A stretch of 41,313 nucleotides of DNA from Alphaproteobacteria bacterium. Its GTDB lineage: Bacteria > Pseudomonadota > Alphaproteobacteria > Micavibrionales > Micavibrionaceae. The position numbers and the translations under genes were made by a program. Shown one piece after another: positions 1-8,454 of this stretch. The DNA is taken from assembly GCA_020442425.1 (NCBI GenBank), contig JAGRKB010000033.1, positions 1 to 41,313 of the forward strand, written 5' to 3'. The notes under the pieces are model-generated. The model did no database searches, was not told the origin of the DNA, and saw only the letters and a program-made list of their open reading frames with translations. Every line of letters starts with the position of its first letter. Positions within the stretch are counted from its first letter, which is position 1.

Positions 1-110
1 CCGATGAAACAGTGTCAGAGGTAATTGACCTCATCACAGACCTGAACGATCAAGCCAAATCTTTGGATGAACAAATCAAAAAATTCCTAAATACAGTCAG
101 GGGAAACTAG
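1..110 (+). CDS. Methyl-accepting chemotaxis protein, C-terminal end (partial)
   Basis: Reading from base 3, the frame gives 35 residues ending in a TAG at 108-110; the gene begins outside the window. The tail (DLITDLNDQAKSLDEQIKKF) is a heptad-patterned helix ending in FLNTVRGN, like the end of the cytoplasmic signalling coiled coil of chemoreceptors, which often close with a 'FL.TVR' motif. Such proteins relay ligand signals to CheA/CheW. The stop codon overlaps the stop codon of the convergent yggS gene (bases 107-110 read CTAG). Only the tail is visible, so the sensory domain is unknown; another coiled-coil protein is possible. Confidence 0.6.
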   Translation, partial: DETVSEVIDLITDLNDQAKSLDEQIKKFLNTVRGN

Positions 111-766
111 GGTCGAGCACCAAAAAGGGCTGAGCCAACACGAATATGGGTGGCTCCACAAGCAATAGCCTCCTCAAAATCCGAACTCATCCCCATGCTC
201 AAATAAGGCAATTGATATCTCTGTTGCAAAGACCTCATCTGCACAAAAAAAGGCCGAGGGTCTTGATCCGCAGGCGGAATACACATCAGACCTTCAATCT
301 TCAAACCTCTATCTTTAGCATAAGATAAAAACTCTGGAAGATCTTCAACCAATACTCCGGCCTTTTGCGGCTCCTCGCCAATATTAACCTGCACAAAAAA
401 ACGAGGAAACTTATTCTGCTTTTCACATTCTTTTACCAATGCATTAATCAAAGCAGGACGATCAACAGTCTCGATCACATCAAAAAGAGACACGGCATCT
501 CGAACCTTATTGGTTTGCAAAGACCCAATTAAGTGAAGCTCCAAATCAGAATATGCTGCACGTCGAGTACTCCAATGTAGCATAGCCTCCTGAACACGGT
601 TCTCCCCAAAAATACGCAAATCTGCATCCAAAGCTTTATCAATCATCTCGGAAGAGAGCGTTTTGGTAACAGCAACCAACACAACATCAGAAGGCAAATG
701 CCCCGCTAAAGAGCAGGCATTACCAATTCTTTTTTCAATTGAATCAATATTAATTATGCCGCACAA
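107..766 (-). CDS. yggS: YggS/PLPBP family pyridoxal phosphate homeostasis protein
   Basis: 219 residues, normal for the family of PLP-carrying, single-domain (alanine-racemase-like barrel) proteins that buffer pyridoxal phosphate and affect amino-acid balance; no enzymatic activity is established. Visible marks: the PLP lysine in 'VAVTKT' (about K35), 'FGENRVQEA', 'LHLIGSLQTNKV', 'VNIGEEPQKAG', 'GLMCIPP', 'LSMGMSSDFEEAI' and 'IRVGSALFG' at the end. The start is a TTG at 764-766 with AAGGAG nine bases upstream inside the end of the preceding gene; no ATG fits better. It overlaps the methyltransferase gene by 17 bases and is the last gene of a rho-methyltransferase-yggS run. Confidence 0.93.
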   Translation of the reverse strand: MCGIINIDSIEKRIGNACSLAGHLPSDVVLVAVTKTLSSEMIDKALDADLRIFGENRVQEAMLHWSTRRAAYSDLELHLIGSLQTNKVRDAVSLFDVIETVDRPALINALVKECEKQNKFPRFFVQVNIGEEPQKAGVLVEDLPEFLSYAKDRGLKIEGLMCIPPADQDPRPFFVQMRSLQQRYQLPYLSMGMSSDFEEAIACGATHIRVGSALFGARP

Positions 767-1493
767 AAAATATCATCTCCTTAGAAAAGTCTGGATAAAA
801 CGGAGATTTATCCCAACCACCAAACACAGAATCCGCAACCAACCCCGATGCTATTAACAGATCACAAATCTTATTCTTGGAAAGGAAAAGCAGATCGCTT
901 TTAGAAATAAAAGTTTCGTTTGGGAATTTATACACCAGCTCAAAAGACATACGCTGCCCATCCCAATTAAGAAATTTTCTGGATTCTTCAACCGAACCAA
1001 ATTTGGTATCAAGCGACATAGAATAATCCCAACACTCAACCCAATTTACCGCAGGATTGCGCGCTTCAAAAACAATCAAGCCGCCCGTCTTCAAATGACG
1101 CTTCATATTTGATAGGGCAATCAAAATATCTTCTTCACTCAGAAGAACCTGAAATGCATGTCCTGTCATTACAATAAGATCAAAAGATTTTAGGGACTTA
1201 AAATCCTGAGCAGAAGACTCTACCCATTCAATATTCTTCCCATGGGGTTTAAGCCTCGCCACATCTAACATAGTCTTAGAAGGATCACACCCTGTAACAC
1301 TATGACCGCGCGCTGCATAAGCATCACACAAAAGTCCTGTGCCACAACCCAAATCAAGAATTTCAAGTTTTTTAGAAGGGTCGGCTAGCGACAGATAAAA
1401 ATCTCTGTCAACAGACCAGCCGCTATCAATATCATAAATCTCTGCAAGTTTCGGGTTTGTATAATGCTCATCAAGCATAATGCCCACACGCAT
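750..1493 (-). CDS. Class I SAM-dependent methyltransferase
   Basis: 247 residues. The SAM-binding glycine loop is clear at about residues 46-54 (ILDLGCGTG), followed by the acidic 'CDPS' that usually contacts the SAM ribose and a 'FDLIVMTGHAFQVL' motif. The C-terminal half carries a beta-rich cap, as in small-molecule methyltransferases of the Methyltransf_11/25 group. The substrate cannot be told. The ATG at 1493 lies 8 bases after the rho stop codon, so it is probably co-transcribed with rho and translationally linked to it; a second in-frame ATG five codons later is an alternative start. The 3' end overlaps yggS. Confidence 0.85.
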   Translation of the reverse strand: MRVGIMLDEHYTNPKLAEIYDIDSGWSVDRDFYLSLADPSKKLEILDLGCGTGLLCDAYAARGHSVTGCDPSKTMLDVARLKPHGKNIEWVESSAQDFKSLKSFDLIVMTGHAFQVLLSEEDILIALSNMKRHLKTGGLIVFEARNPAVNWVECWDYSMSLDTKFGSVEESRKFLNWDGQRMSFELVYKFPNETFISKSDLLFLSKNKICDLLIASGLVADSVFGGWDKSPFYPDFSKEMIFFVRHN

Positions 1494-1500
1494 TGAGAGT

Positions 1501-2757
1501 CTATTGATTCATGGATTGGAAGAAATCCTCATTAGATTTGGTATCTTTCAACTTATCCAACAAGAATTCGACCGCATCAACAGTCCCCATAGGATTAAGG
1601 ATACGACGCAACAACCACATTTTCTGCAAGGTATCCTTCGGAACCAGTAATTCTTCCTTACGGGTGCCTGATTTCTGAATATCAATGGCTGGGAAGACGC
1701 GCTTATCAGCAATTTTCCTATCAAGAACAATCTCGGAGTTACCTGTTCCCTTGAATTCTTCAAAGATAACCTCATCCATACGGCTACCGGTATCAATCAA
1801 AGCAGTAGCAATAATGGTCAAAGATCCGCCTTGCTCAATGTTACGAGCTGCACCAAAAAAACGCTTAGGGCGCTGCAAAGCATTAGCGTCCACGCCACCG
1901 GTCAACACCTTACCAGAAGATGGAACCACAGTGTTATAGGCACGCGCCAAACGAGTAATGGAATCGAGCAAAATAACAACATCACGCTTATGCTCAACCA
2001 GACGCTTGGCTTTTTCCATGACCATCTCGGCCACCTGCACGTGACGCGCTGCCGGCTCATCAAATGTTGACGAAACCACCTCACCGCGCACAGAACGCGC
2101 CATATCAGTCACTTCTTCTGGCCGCTCATCAATCAGCAAAACAATCAAATACGCATCCGGATGATTGGTCGCAATAGAATGGGCAATATCTTGCAGCATA
2201 ACAGTCTTACCCACGCGAGGAGGCGCAACAATCAAAGCCCTCTGACCAAACCCCAACGGAGACGTTAATTCGATAACACGCTGGGTAAAATTCTTCTTGG
2301 TCGGATCTTCAAGCTCAAGCTTGATCTTCCGCTCAGGATAAAGCGGGGTCAAATTGTCAAAATTAATGCGATGGCGGATTTTCTCCGGAGCTTCATCATT
2401 AATCATATCTACTTTCAAAAGGGCAAAATAACGCTCGGACTCTTTCGGAGCGCGAATTCCTCCCTCGACTATATCCCCCGTGCGAAGGCCAAAACGGCGA
2501 ACTTGCGACGGAGAAACATAAATATCATCAGGTCCGGGAAGGTAATTCTCTTCCGGGGAACGCAAAAAGCCGAAGCCGTCCTGCAAAACTTCCAGAACGC
2601 CGCTTCCGGCAATCGGCACATCTTGCTCTGCCAATTTCTTAAGCACGGCAAACATAATATCTTGTTTGCGCATCGTACTGCAGTTTTCAATTTCAAGTTC
2701 CTCTGCAAAGGCCACCAATTCCGCAGGGGAACGTGTTTTCAAATCTTGAAGATTCAT
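1501..2757 (-). CDS. rho: Transcription termination factor Rho
   Basis: 418 residues, almost exactly the length of E. coli Rho (419). Rho is a hexameric RNA-dependent ATPase that terminates transcription at C-rich, unstructured RNA. Domains in order: N-terminal helical Rho_N (residues 1-48), cold-shock-like RNA-binding domain with the '[23 protein letters not shown]' type RNP region from residue 60, then the ATPase with Walker A 'APPRVGKT' (179-186), '[10 protein letters not shown]' and Walker B 'VILLDS' (D265), and the R/Q-loop region '[11 protein letters not shown]'. No long insertions of the kind seen in Actinobacteria. It is the first gene of the rho-methyltransferase-yggS run and has a strong promoter about 240 bases upstream. 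Confidence 0.98.
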   Translation of the reverse strand: MNLQDLKTRSPAELVAFAEELEIENCSTMRKQDIMFAVLKKLAEQDVPIAGSGVLEVLQDGFGFLRSPEENYLPGPDDIYVSPSQVRRFGLRTGDIVEGGIRAPKESERYFALLKVDMINDEAPEKIRHRINFDNLTPLYPERKIKLELEDPTKKNFTQRVIELTSPLGFGQRALIVAPPRVGKTVMLQDIAHSIATNHPDAYLIVLLIDERPEEVTDMARSVRGEVVSSTFDEPAARHVQVAEMVMEKAKRLVEHKRDVVILLDSITRLARAYNTVVPSSGKVLTGGVDANALQRPKRFFGAARNIEQGGSLTIIATALIDTGSRMDEVIFEEFKGTGNSEIVLDRKIADKRVFPAIDIQKSGTRKEELLVPKDTLQKMWLLRRILNPMGTVDAVEFLLDKLKDTKSNEDFFQSMNQ

Positions 2758-3005
2758 GAGACTCTCATCATGTTTTGGGTGAAAATTTATGCCTTCTCAA
2801 AATGCAGCATCTGGAGCGATCTGCGAAGGACTAAGAAAATGTCTAATATTCCATTTTTAACAAGGTTAAAGAACAAAGGTGCTGGAAAACTGAAACTTGC
2901 CTCTAAAGATTTCCGGGAATCTGCCGGATCGTAGAAAACACCAGCCGAGGGTCACTCACTTAAATAAAGCCTCAAATTGTCAGGAGTTTTCTAAAAGACA
3001 AGTCC

Positions 3006-3034
3006 TATATACTAGTCTATGACAAAACTGTCAA
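3006..3034 (-). promoter_or_regulatory. Sigma-70 promoter of rho with long leader
   Basis: On the minus strand TTGACA (3034-3029) is followed by a 17-base spacer and TATATA (3011-3006). The expected start of transcription is near 2999, giving an untranslated leader of about 240 bases before the rho ATG at 2757. Long autoregulated leaders are known for rho genes in other bacteria. The leader (2758-2999) contains only very short ATG-started frames and no clear hairpin terminator. Confidence 0.65.
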
Positions 3035-3095
3035 TAAATTCTTGCCAAACAATAAAAAAACAAGTAAATCTTTTGCATAATATAAAAAGGGCGAA

Positions 3096-3917
3096 ATGAG
3101 TCGAAATTCTTTAGAATCTAGAGAACTAGTAGAAGATCACGGAGAAGCCGTAGATCAATTCAATGGCTCGGCATCCGCACCAGCAAAAAAATACTCCCAA
3201 GCAGAAGAAAATTATATAAAATCAATATACTACATCATGCCAATATTGCTTTATCTATACAGAAAAGGGGCAAACGGAGAAGTGGATGAACCTGAATGCA
3301 TCATTGGTCATCATGATGATAACATGACATTCGATCTTATCTTTCAACTTTCGCAAGATGAAATGATATCAAAAAAACAAGAATTTCTCCTGAGATCATT
3401 AATGGAAAATATTGAAACAGGAGCCTGCAGCGAAAAAGAAGATGCAGATACGCTTCAAAAACCAATGGTAATTGATATGAGCTTAGGTCTCCCACCTACA
3501 GTGAAAGAAACCATAGAAGCGAAAAACGAAACTATAGAGCTAACATTCACAATCACACCACTCATACTCTTTATAAAAAAATTACAAGAATATACAGCAA
3601 GTTTAAAGATTAATAACCTTGATGATTACGATCTCGCACCTATCAAGGCATCAGATGAAAGTCACTCACAAGCCTTAACGCGTATCATGAACGCAATTGG
3701 AAGATCAGAAGGCGCCATCAAAATGAGTTCAATGAACTATATGCCATCAATGCACTTCCAATCAGAGGAAGAGGCTATACTCAAGGGAATACAGACAGCA
3801 GTAAAGTCACAAGTATGCGGAGAAGTGCTTCCCATATCATTCAATAGAATTCTGGCTATGCTCGAACCAGAAGCTGTACAAAAAAATTTTCCACTGGGAA
3901 GTAACCACCTACATTAA
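3096..3917 (+). CDS. Hypothetical protein (orphan, 273 aa)
   Basis: I do not recognise this protein. It starts with a polar, acidic N-terminus, then a region rich in charged residues with short hydrophobic stretches (YIMPILLYLY near residue 50; LTFTITPLILFIKKL near 150), no signal peptide, no clear membrane helix and no catalytic motif. The second half (DESHSQALTRIMNAIGRSEGAIKM) looks helical. The ATG at 3096 is preceded by a weak AAGGG. Its stop codon abuts the stop codon of the convergent hemJ. Codon use is more A-rich than that of the housekeeping genes around it, which may mean recent acquisition or weak constraint. The intact 273-codon frame supports a real gene. Confidence 0.6.
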   Translation: MSRNSLESRELVEDHGEAVDQFNGSASAPAKKYSQAEENYIKSIYYIMPILLYLYRKGANGEVDEPECIIGHHDDNMTFDLIFQLSQDEMISKKQEFLLRSLMENIETGACSEKEDADTLQKPMVIDMSLGLPPTVKETIEAKNETIELTFTITPLILFIKKLQEYTASLKINNLDDYDLAPIKASDESHSQALTRIMNAIGRSEGAIKMSSMNYMPSMHFQSEEEAILKGIQTAVKSQVCGEVLPISFNRILAMLEPEAVQKNFPLGSNHLH

Positions 3918-4364
3918 TCAAAACGGCTTTACCACCGCCAATAAAACAATAACAATCATCAGAACTGTTGGGACTTCATTCCAAACTCGGAAAAATTTGG
4001 TAGATTTTTGATTGCTATCATTCGCAAAATTCTTTCTCCACCTCGAATACATTCCATGCACACCGCCCATTAAAATAAGAGCGAATAATTTTCCATGCAT
4101 CCACCCTTGGGAGAATAAGGACGGATTAGCCCAAAACATCAAACCTCCAAAAAACAGTGCAGCAATAAAAGCAGGATTAATGATGATTTTCATCAATCGT
4201 CTTTCCATGATCTTAAAAGTCTCGGACATTTCAGAACCAATTGGTGCCGCACAGTGATAGATAAATAAACGCGGCAAATACAACATTCCCGCCATAAACG
4301 ACATCACGGCAATAATATGTAACCCCTTGATCCATAAGTAATAATCTAAAAGAAAGTCCTGCAT
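3918..4364 (-). CDS. hemJ: Protoporphyrinogen IX oxidase HemJ
   Basis: 148 residues from the chosen start. HemJ is a small membrane enzyme that oxidises protoporphyrinogen IX to protoporphyrin IX, the step before ferrochelatase, and is the usual form in alphaproteobacteria. Visible: 'WIKGLHIIAVMSFMAGMLYLPRLFIYH' in helix 1 with the conserved His, 'WMHGKL' with the conserved Lys, and four hydrophobic helices ending in 'TVLMIVIVLLAVVKPF'. I chose the ATG at 4364 because AAGGAG lies 10 bases before it and it matches the family N-terminus; the frame is open for 25 more codons upstream but these are not family-like. hemE and hemH are about 3-4 kb away across the putative origin. Confidence 0.93.
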   Translation of the reverse strand: MQDFLLDYYLWIKGLHIIAVMSFMAGMLYLPRLFIYHCAAPIGSEMSETFKIMERRLMKIIINPAFIAALFFGGLMFWANPSLFSQGWMHGKLFALILMGGVHGMYSRWRKNFANDSNQKSTKFFRVWNEVPTVLMIVIVLLAVVKPF

Positions 4365-4459
4365 AAACTCATCGCTCCTTTGGAAAACAAAGACAAAATA
4401 ACGCTTCCTTAAACACTTGTCTCTATAATTAAAAAACAAAAATACTATAAGAGGGTGAA

Positions 4460-4888
4460 ATGGCAGACATAACTTTAACTGAGGCAGTCGAGGCTTTCAA
4501 TTCCTGTAACGTAGGAACAGGCGAAAACAACGCCCGAGCCGAAATGGCACAAACTTTTATCAATCATGGTGCAGATACAGGTACGGTTGCACAACACTCT
4601 CATATCACTCCAGCTGATGCCGAATGTGTAGTAAATACCCTCAACGGGGAACAAGACGGACAGTCCTTTATTGCTGGCGTAAAAAATAGCCTGATAGGGA
4701 TATACAACGACACTACAAACGCAATATCAAATATCGTCAATGATCCTAGTCCTACAGCAACTTTAGGAAATGTTATTCAAAGCGCAACCAATGATGTAAC
4801 ATCCGGAGGAGTAGAAAATGCACAAAGAGCAACAACCAGTTCCGGTATGCCTCTCAGAAATCCAACCTTAGGATCCCCGAAAAGATAG
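4460..4888 (+). CDS. Hypothetical protein (142 aa)
   Basis: Not recognised. A 142-residue, Ala/Thr/Asn-rich protein without signal peptide or membrane helix; an N-terminal helical part (LTEAVEAFNSCNVGTGENNA), then 'GADTGTVAQHSHITPADAECVVNTLNG', which resembles a short helix-turn-helix-like or repeat-like segment, and a disordered Ser/Thr/Gly-rich tail ending in PKR. A GAGGGTG sequence precedes the ATG. It lies between divergent hemJ and convergent pyrF, 12 bases from the pyrF end, so it is a single-gene unit. Function unknown. Confidence 0.6.
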   Translation: MADITLTEAVEAFNSCNVGTGENNARAEMAQTFINHGADTGTVAQHSHITPADAECVVNTLNGEQDGQSFIAGVKNSLIGIYNDTTNAISNIVNDPSPTATLGNVIQSATNDVTSGGVENAQRATTSSGMPLRNPTLGSPKR

Positions 4889-4900
4889 GTAAGAAAATCT

Positions 4901-5608
4901 CTATAAAAGAGAAGATAGAATATCAGCCGCAGCTTTCGCGGGATCATCAGCTTGCGTAATCGGACGCCCAATTACCAAATGACTGGCACCACGATCTATT
5001 GCTTCACGCGGAGTAAGCACACGCTTTTGATCTCCTAAATCTGAGCCTGCAGGGCGAACGCCCGGTACCATTAGGACAAAATCCTGACCGAGATTTTGAC
5101 GCAAAAAAGAAATCTCTTTTGCGGAACAAACGACGCCGTCTAGTCCACATTCTTTAGTCAATTTTGCTAATCTCAAAACCTGATCTTCAATAGGCAAACT
5201 CTGACCAACATTAGAAATCTCGTTCTCATCCATAGATGTTAAAACAGTCACAGCTAACAATTTAGGCGCATCAACACCAAGCGTCACAGATTCCTCGCGC
5301 AAGGCATCCAGTCCAAACCGCATCATAGAAGACCCACCGGAAGCATGGACATTCACATACGCAATCCCGAGACGAGTCACAGCACGTAAAGCACCGGCAA
5401 CTGTATTGGGAATATCATGAAACTTTAAATCCAGAAAAATCGGGGCATCAGGACAAGCATTCCGAATAGACTGAACACCGCTTTCCCCATGACTGGAAAA
5501 AAATTCTAATCCAAGCTTAAGTCCGCAACCAGCCTCAACTACAGCACAAGAAAGAAAAACAGCTTTGGAAAGATCAGGGGTGTCAATCGCACAATAAATT
5601 TTGGTCAT
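4901..5608 (-). CDS. pyrF: Orotidine 5'-phosphate decarboxylase
   Basis: 235 residues, normal length. Catalyses OMP to UMP, the last step of de novo pyrimidine synthesis, in the cytoplasm. The catalytic Asp-Lys-Asp signature is present in 'FLDLKFHDIPNTV' (D60, K62, D65). Further family marks: 'YCAIDTPDL' at the start, 'VNVHASGG', 'LLAVTVLTS', 'VCSAKE', 'LMVPGVRP' and 'HLVIGRPITQADDP'. Its start overlaps the stop of the upstream LapA-like gene by 4 bases, so ihfB, the LapA-like gene and pyrF form one minus-strand operon. Confidence 0.97.
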   Translation of the reverse strand: MTKIYCAIDTPDLSKAVFLSCAVVEAGCGLKLGLEFFSSHGESGVQSIRNACPDAPIFLDLKFHDIPNTVAGALRAVTRLGIAYVNVHASGGSSMMRFGLDALREESVTLGVDAPKLLAVTVLTSMDENEISNVGQSLPIEDQVLRLAKLTKECGLDGVVCSAKEISFLRQNLGQDFVLMVPGVRPAGSDLGDQKRVLTPREAIDRGASHLVIGRPITQADDPAKAAADILSSLL

Positions 5609-5880
5609 ACGGAAGAACCCACTTGAACATTTAATTTCTTGATTTCTTTTTTCTGCTCTCTAAATTTTTTACGCAAGGAAGATCCATTCAACCAAAAAAT
5701 CAAAGCTCCCCAAATAAAGCCATAAAGAACAGAAGAAAAAACAACAGCAGCTAACGGAATTGAAAATCCCGACAACAGCGGCTCCATCGAAAAACCTACA
5801 TCAGTTCGATTTGCAAGAATAATCCAGAATAACGGGGCTACAAATAAAACCGTAAAAAAAAACTTTAAAATAGTCGCCAC
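5605..5880 (-). CDS. LapA-domain (DUF1049) inner-membrane protein
   Basis: 91 residues with two hydrophobic helices (about 5-24 and 41-64) and a basic, coiled-coil-like tail (SLRKKFREQKKEIKKLNVQ). This is the pattern of LapA/DUF1049 proteins; in E. coli the family member LapA works with LapB in controlling LPS synthesis through LpxC turnover. The position between ihfB and pyrF is common in alphaproteobacteria, where the second neighbour is a barrel enzyme such as PyrF or TrpF. No lapB gene is visible here. The role is inferred from family only. Confidence 0.75.
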   Translation of the reverse strand: MATILKFFFTVLFVAPLFWIILANRTDVGFSMEPLLSGFSIPLAAVVFSSVLYGFIWGALIFWLNGSSLRKKFREQKKEIKKLNVQVGSSV

Positions 5881-5898
5881 AGAAAAACTCCTTAAGGT

Positions 5899-6183
5899 CT
5901 ACTGGCCTTCATTCAGTTTTTCTCTCAATTCCTTACCGGTTTTGAAAAATGGCAAACGCTTCTCATCAACCCGCACAGACTCTCCAGTCCTTGGGTTGCG
6001 ACCGACGCGCGCAGCGCGCTCTTTAACAGAAAATGTCCCGAACCCTCTAAGTTCGACACGATCACCTTGGACCAAAGCATTTGTAATCCCGCCAAAGAAA
6101 GCATCGACTACCTTCTCAATATCTCTCAAATACAAATGAGGATTGCGTTCGGCTAAAACCTGAATCAATTCAGAACGGGTCAT
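5899..6183 (-). CDS. ihfB: Integration host factor subunit beta
   Basis: 94 residues from the chosen start. IHF is a heterodimeric DNA-bending protein used in replication initiation, recombination and transcription. Family marks: '[17 protein letters not shown]', '[30 protein letters not shown]', the beta-arm '[12 protein letters not shown]' with the intercalating proline, and '[14 protein letters not shown]'. The ATG at 6183 is chosen because GGAGGTG lies 3-4 bases before it and because IHF-beta proteins begin MTRSEL; an in-frame ATG four codons upstream lies inside that ribosome binding site. First gene of the operon with the LapA-like gene and pyrF. It sits about 750 bases from the putative origin, where IHF often acts. 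Confidence 0.96.
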   Translation of the reverse strand: MTRSELIQVLAERNPHLYLRDIEKVVDAFFGGITNALVQGDRVELRGFGTFSVKERAARVGRNPRTGESVRVDEKRLPFFKTGKELREKLNEGQ

Positions 6184-6317
6184 TCCCACCTCCATAGTTC
6201 TCTAGATACGCAGATCATGAAACTTTTTCTACGCTCGAGTCAAGCACAGAGTAACAAAAAAACATCATTAATTATCTGAAAAAGCAGGAAAATCTCTAAA
6301 AAAGACTGATTACAAGC

Positions 6318-6935
6318 CTATTGCCCAAACGTATCGTCTAAAACTGGCATATCCTCAATTAATAACGCTTCATTAGAAAGTTGAACCAATCCGTCTTTCT
6401 TAACCGAAACATCCGCTTGAAACAAAGAATCCCGAAACATCATCTGTGCCTGCATAAAATAAGACCCATCTTCTGTATCCTTGGAGTGAAACGCAATATC
6501 CTTAATAAGTTTGGAAATGGATTTGCAAGCCGCTGGCGGAGGTTCTTCCCTCCAAGAAATATCATCAACAGTCTCAACAATAATAAACCGTCCGTGACGC
6601 CCTCTAACAAACGTAAAGAAAAAACGGACATAATCCTTAACATTCTCACGTGTCAACTGAATGGGAAGCTTACCATTTAACGTATAAATCGGAGTGTTTG
6701 TAAAATCGAGGACAATAACCTCATCATCCTTCATCAAAATAAACCGGCGAGAAGGAGGCATATGCGAATGATCTGCCATATCGTAAAATTTATATCCGGG
6801 ATAAAAATCCAGATCCCGAGCCATCACAACAGAGTTTTCAGGACTAAAAGAAACACCGTCAAAAGACTTCCTAGTCTTTTCAAGTAATTCTTCTACCTCC
6901 AAACGATCCAACTTTATATACGCATCTTGAAACAT
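6318..6935 (-). CDS. Conserved hypothetical protein next to the putative origin
   Basis: About 205 residues, no signal peptide or membrane helix. The body alternates short beta-strand-like segments (RRFILMKDDEVIVLDFTNTPIYTL, then 'YVRFFFTFVRGRHGRFIIVE') and ends with 'LSNEALLIEDMPVLDDTFGQ'. It looks like a well-folded cytosolic protein; I know no named family for it and give no function. There is no Shine-Dalgarno. A perfect TATAAT (minus strand, 6952-6947) lies 8 bases before an in-frame GTG (6938) and 11 before the ATG (6935), so the message is probably leaderless or nearly so and the GTG is a possible start. In Caulobacter the origin lies between hemE and a divergent conserved gene; this gene has that position here. 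Confidence 0.75.
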   Translation of the reverse strand: MFQDAYIKLDRLEVEELLEKTRKSFDGVSFSPENSVVMARDLDFYPGYKFYDMADHSHMPPSRRFILMKDDEVIVLDFTNTPIYTLNGKLPIQLTRENVKDYVRFFFTFVRGRHGRFIIVETVDDISWREEPPPAACKSISKLIKDIAFHSKDTEDGSYFMQAQMMFRDSLFQADVSVKKDGLVQLSNEALLIEDMPVLDDTFGQ

Positions 6936-6938
6936 CAC

Positions 6939-7374
6939 AATATCCCATTATATCTGTCATAATCTGCGGTTACTCTAGCCTTATTTCCCTTCAAACGCAA
7001 CGCTTCATGTAAAAACAGCTCAACATCAATTTCAAAACACCCCGATCTGGACAATTTAGTGGAAAACTATCCTTATAAACGAGGGGGTAAAAAAAGAATA
7101 TTTTGTTCCACAATTAAAAAAACCTCTTCAAATTAAAAAAGTAACAAGTGGAAAACCCAAACTCAAACTCAAAGCGTCAGGGGATAAAAAATCAAAACAA
7201 TAAGCTCTAATTAAAGATCCTTACCACACACCCTGTGCATAAAATTCAGGATAAATTTTAATCCCCATGACGCACAGGACCTACATACTACTAAAACAAA
7301 AAAATATATCTTTTTATAAATGATGGTTTCTGCTTTTATGCCCCATCCTGAAAACTCGACAAACCCAAACCCGC
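6939..7374. other. Putative chromosomal replication origin (oriC)
   Basis: A 440-base gene-free stretch between the divergent conserved hypothetical gene and hemE. It is AT-rich with many A-tracts and a very AT-rich end (7297-7321). It holds one site matching the DnaA box TTATNCACA (minus strand, 7242-7234, TTATGCACA), two identical copies of AGTGGAAAAC (7058-7067 and 7147-7156) that differ from the reverse DnaA box by two bases, and TGTTCCACA at 7104-7112, also two mismatches. The hemE-flanking position is the known origin position in Caulobacter and Rickettsia, and neighbours rho, hemJ, hemH, ihfB, coaE and dnaQ are typical of origin regions. Most genes on either side are transcribed away from it. 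I found no exact CtrA site (TTAA-N7-TTAA). Confidence 0.5.
6947..6952 (-). promoter_or_regulatory. Consensus -10 box upstream of the 6318-6935 gene
   Basis: TATAAT on the minus strand, 8 bases before a GTG and 11 before the ATG of the conserved hypothetical gene. No good -35 hexamer is seen at the usual distance. The position suggests that transcription starts almost at the start codon. Confidence 0.45.
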
Positions 7375-7383
7375 GTGGATTGC

Positions 7384-8433
7384 ATGAACGGAAAACTATA
7401 CCAAACCCTGAAAGACAACCTCTACCACATCCCCCCCGTATGGTTCATGCGCCAAGCAGGACGCTACCTTCCGGAATACCTGAAAACCAGAGCAACAGCC
7501 GGATCATTTCTCGATCTTTGCTACTCACCTTCCTTCGCAACTGAAGTCACACTTCAACCAATCCGTCGCTTCCAATTCGATGCAGCAATCCTCTTCTCCG
7601 ACATTCTAGTCATCCCGCATGCCCTCGGACAACATCTCGAATTTTCACCCAATCACGGCCCTCAATTGGGAGAACTTCCAGACCTAGAAACCTCAGAATT
7701 CATCGAGAATACAAACCAGTTTCACGTGAATCTTTCACCCGTATACGAGGCCGTATCCTCCATCCGCTCACAGCTTGATAGGGAAGGATTTTCAACAACC
7801 GACCTAATCGGTTTTTCTGGTGCACCGTGGACATTGGCCTGCTACATGATCGATCGCAAAGGGACAAAAGATTTCAACGAAACCCGCGTCATGGCTATCG
7901 CAAACGAACAAAAATTTTCACAACTCATCGACGTCTTGACAAAGGTCATATCCGAATATCTCATCGAACAAATCAATCGCGGAGCCAACATTGTTCAGAT
8001 TTTCGACTCATGGTCAGGCGTTCTTCCTCCCGATCAATTCCGCAAATGGGTTATAAATCCAACAAAAAAGATCGTTGAAGCAGTGCGCATCAAACACCCC
8101 GAAACACCGATCATAGGCTTTCCCAAAGGAGCCGCTTTCCTATACGAAGAATACGCGAAAGAAACCAAGATCGATGGCTTGGGAATTGACACACAAGTCC
8201 CCATCGAATATGCAGCAAGATATCTACAACCCATCTGCCCAGTCCAAGGAAATTTAGATCCGATGACCTTAAGAGCAGGTGGAAAAGAACTTGATAGACA
8301 AACAAAAAAAATTCTCGATACTCTTTCCGAGGACGGAAGGTTTGTTTTTAATCTAGGCCACGGGATTGACAAAGACACTCCACCAGAACATGTTGAACAA
8401 GTTCTAAAAATTATTCGTGACTATCATTCCTGA
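7384..8433 (+). CDS. hemE: Uroporphyrinogen decarboxylase
   Basis: 349 residues from the ATG at 7384. Converts uroporphyrinogen III to coproporphyrinogen III in heme synthesis. Family signatures are clear: 'PPVWFMRQAGRYLPEY' near the N-terminus, 'DAAILFSDILVIPHALG' with the catalytic Asp, 'GFSGAPWTLACYMI', 'VQIFDSWSG', 'GLGIDTQVP' and 'GHGIDKDTPPEHV'. The frame also has a GTG three codons upstream (7375), which may be the start; no strong ribosome binding site precedes either. hemH follows 21 bases later, so hemE-hemH is an operon leaving the putative origin. Confidence 0.97.
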   Translation: MNGKLYQTLKDNLYHIPPVWFMRQAGRYLPEYLKTRATAGSFLDLCYSPSFATEVTLQPIRRFQFDAAILFSDILVIPHALGQHLEFSPNHGPQLGELPDLETSEFIENTNQFHVNLSPVYEAVSSIRSQLDREGFSTTDLIGFSGAPWTLACYMIDRKGTKDFNETRVMAIANEQKFSQLIDVLTKVISEYLIEQINRGANIVQIFDSWSGVLPPDQFRKWVINPTKKIVEAVRIKHPETPIIGFPKGAAFLYEEYAKETKIDGLGIDTQVPIEYAARYLQPICPVQGNLDPMTLRAGGKELDRQTKKILDTLSEDGRFVFNLGHGIDKDTPPEHVEQVLKIIRDYHS

Positions 8434-8454
8434 TCAAAAAGCAGGGTCAAATCG

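Noticed and set aside
2371..2934. Long plus-strand frame (187 codons) antisense to the start of rho
   Set aside because: Most of it lies opposite the conserved rho coding sequence, its protein has low-complexity basic composition and no ribosome binding site. It is a shadow of rho.
6939..7374. CtrA binding sites in the putative origin
   Set aside because: TTAA half-sites occur (7114, 7133, 7211), but none are spaced as TTAA-N7-TTAA.
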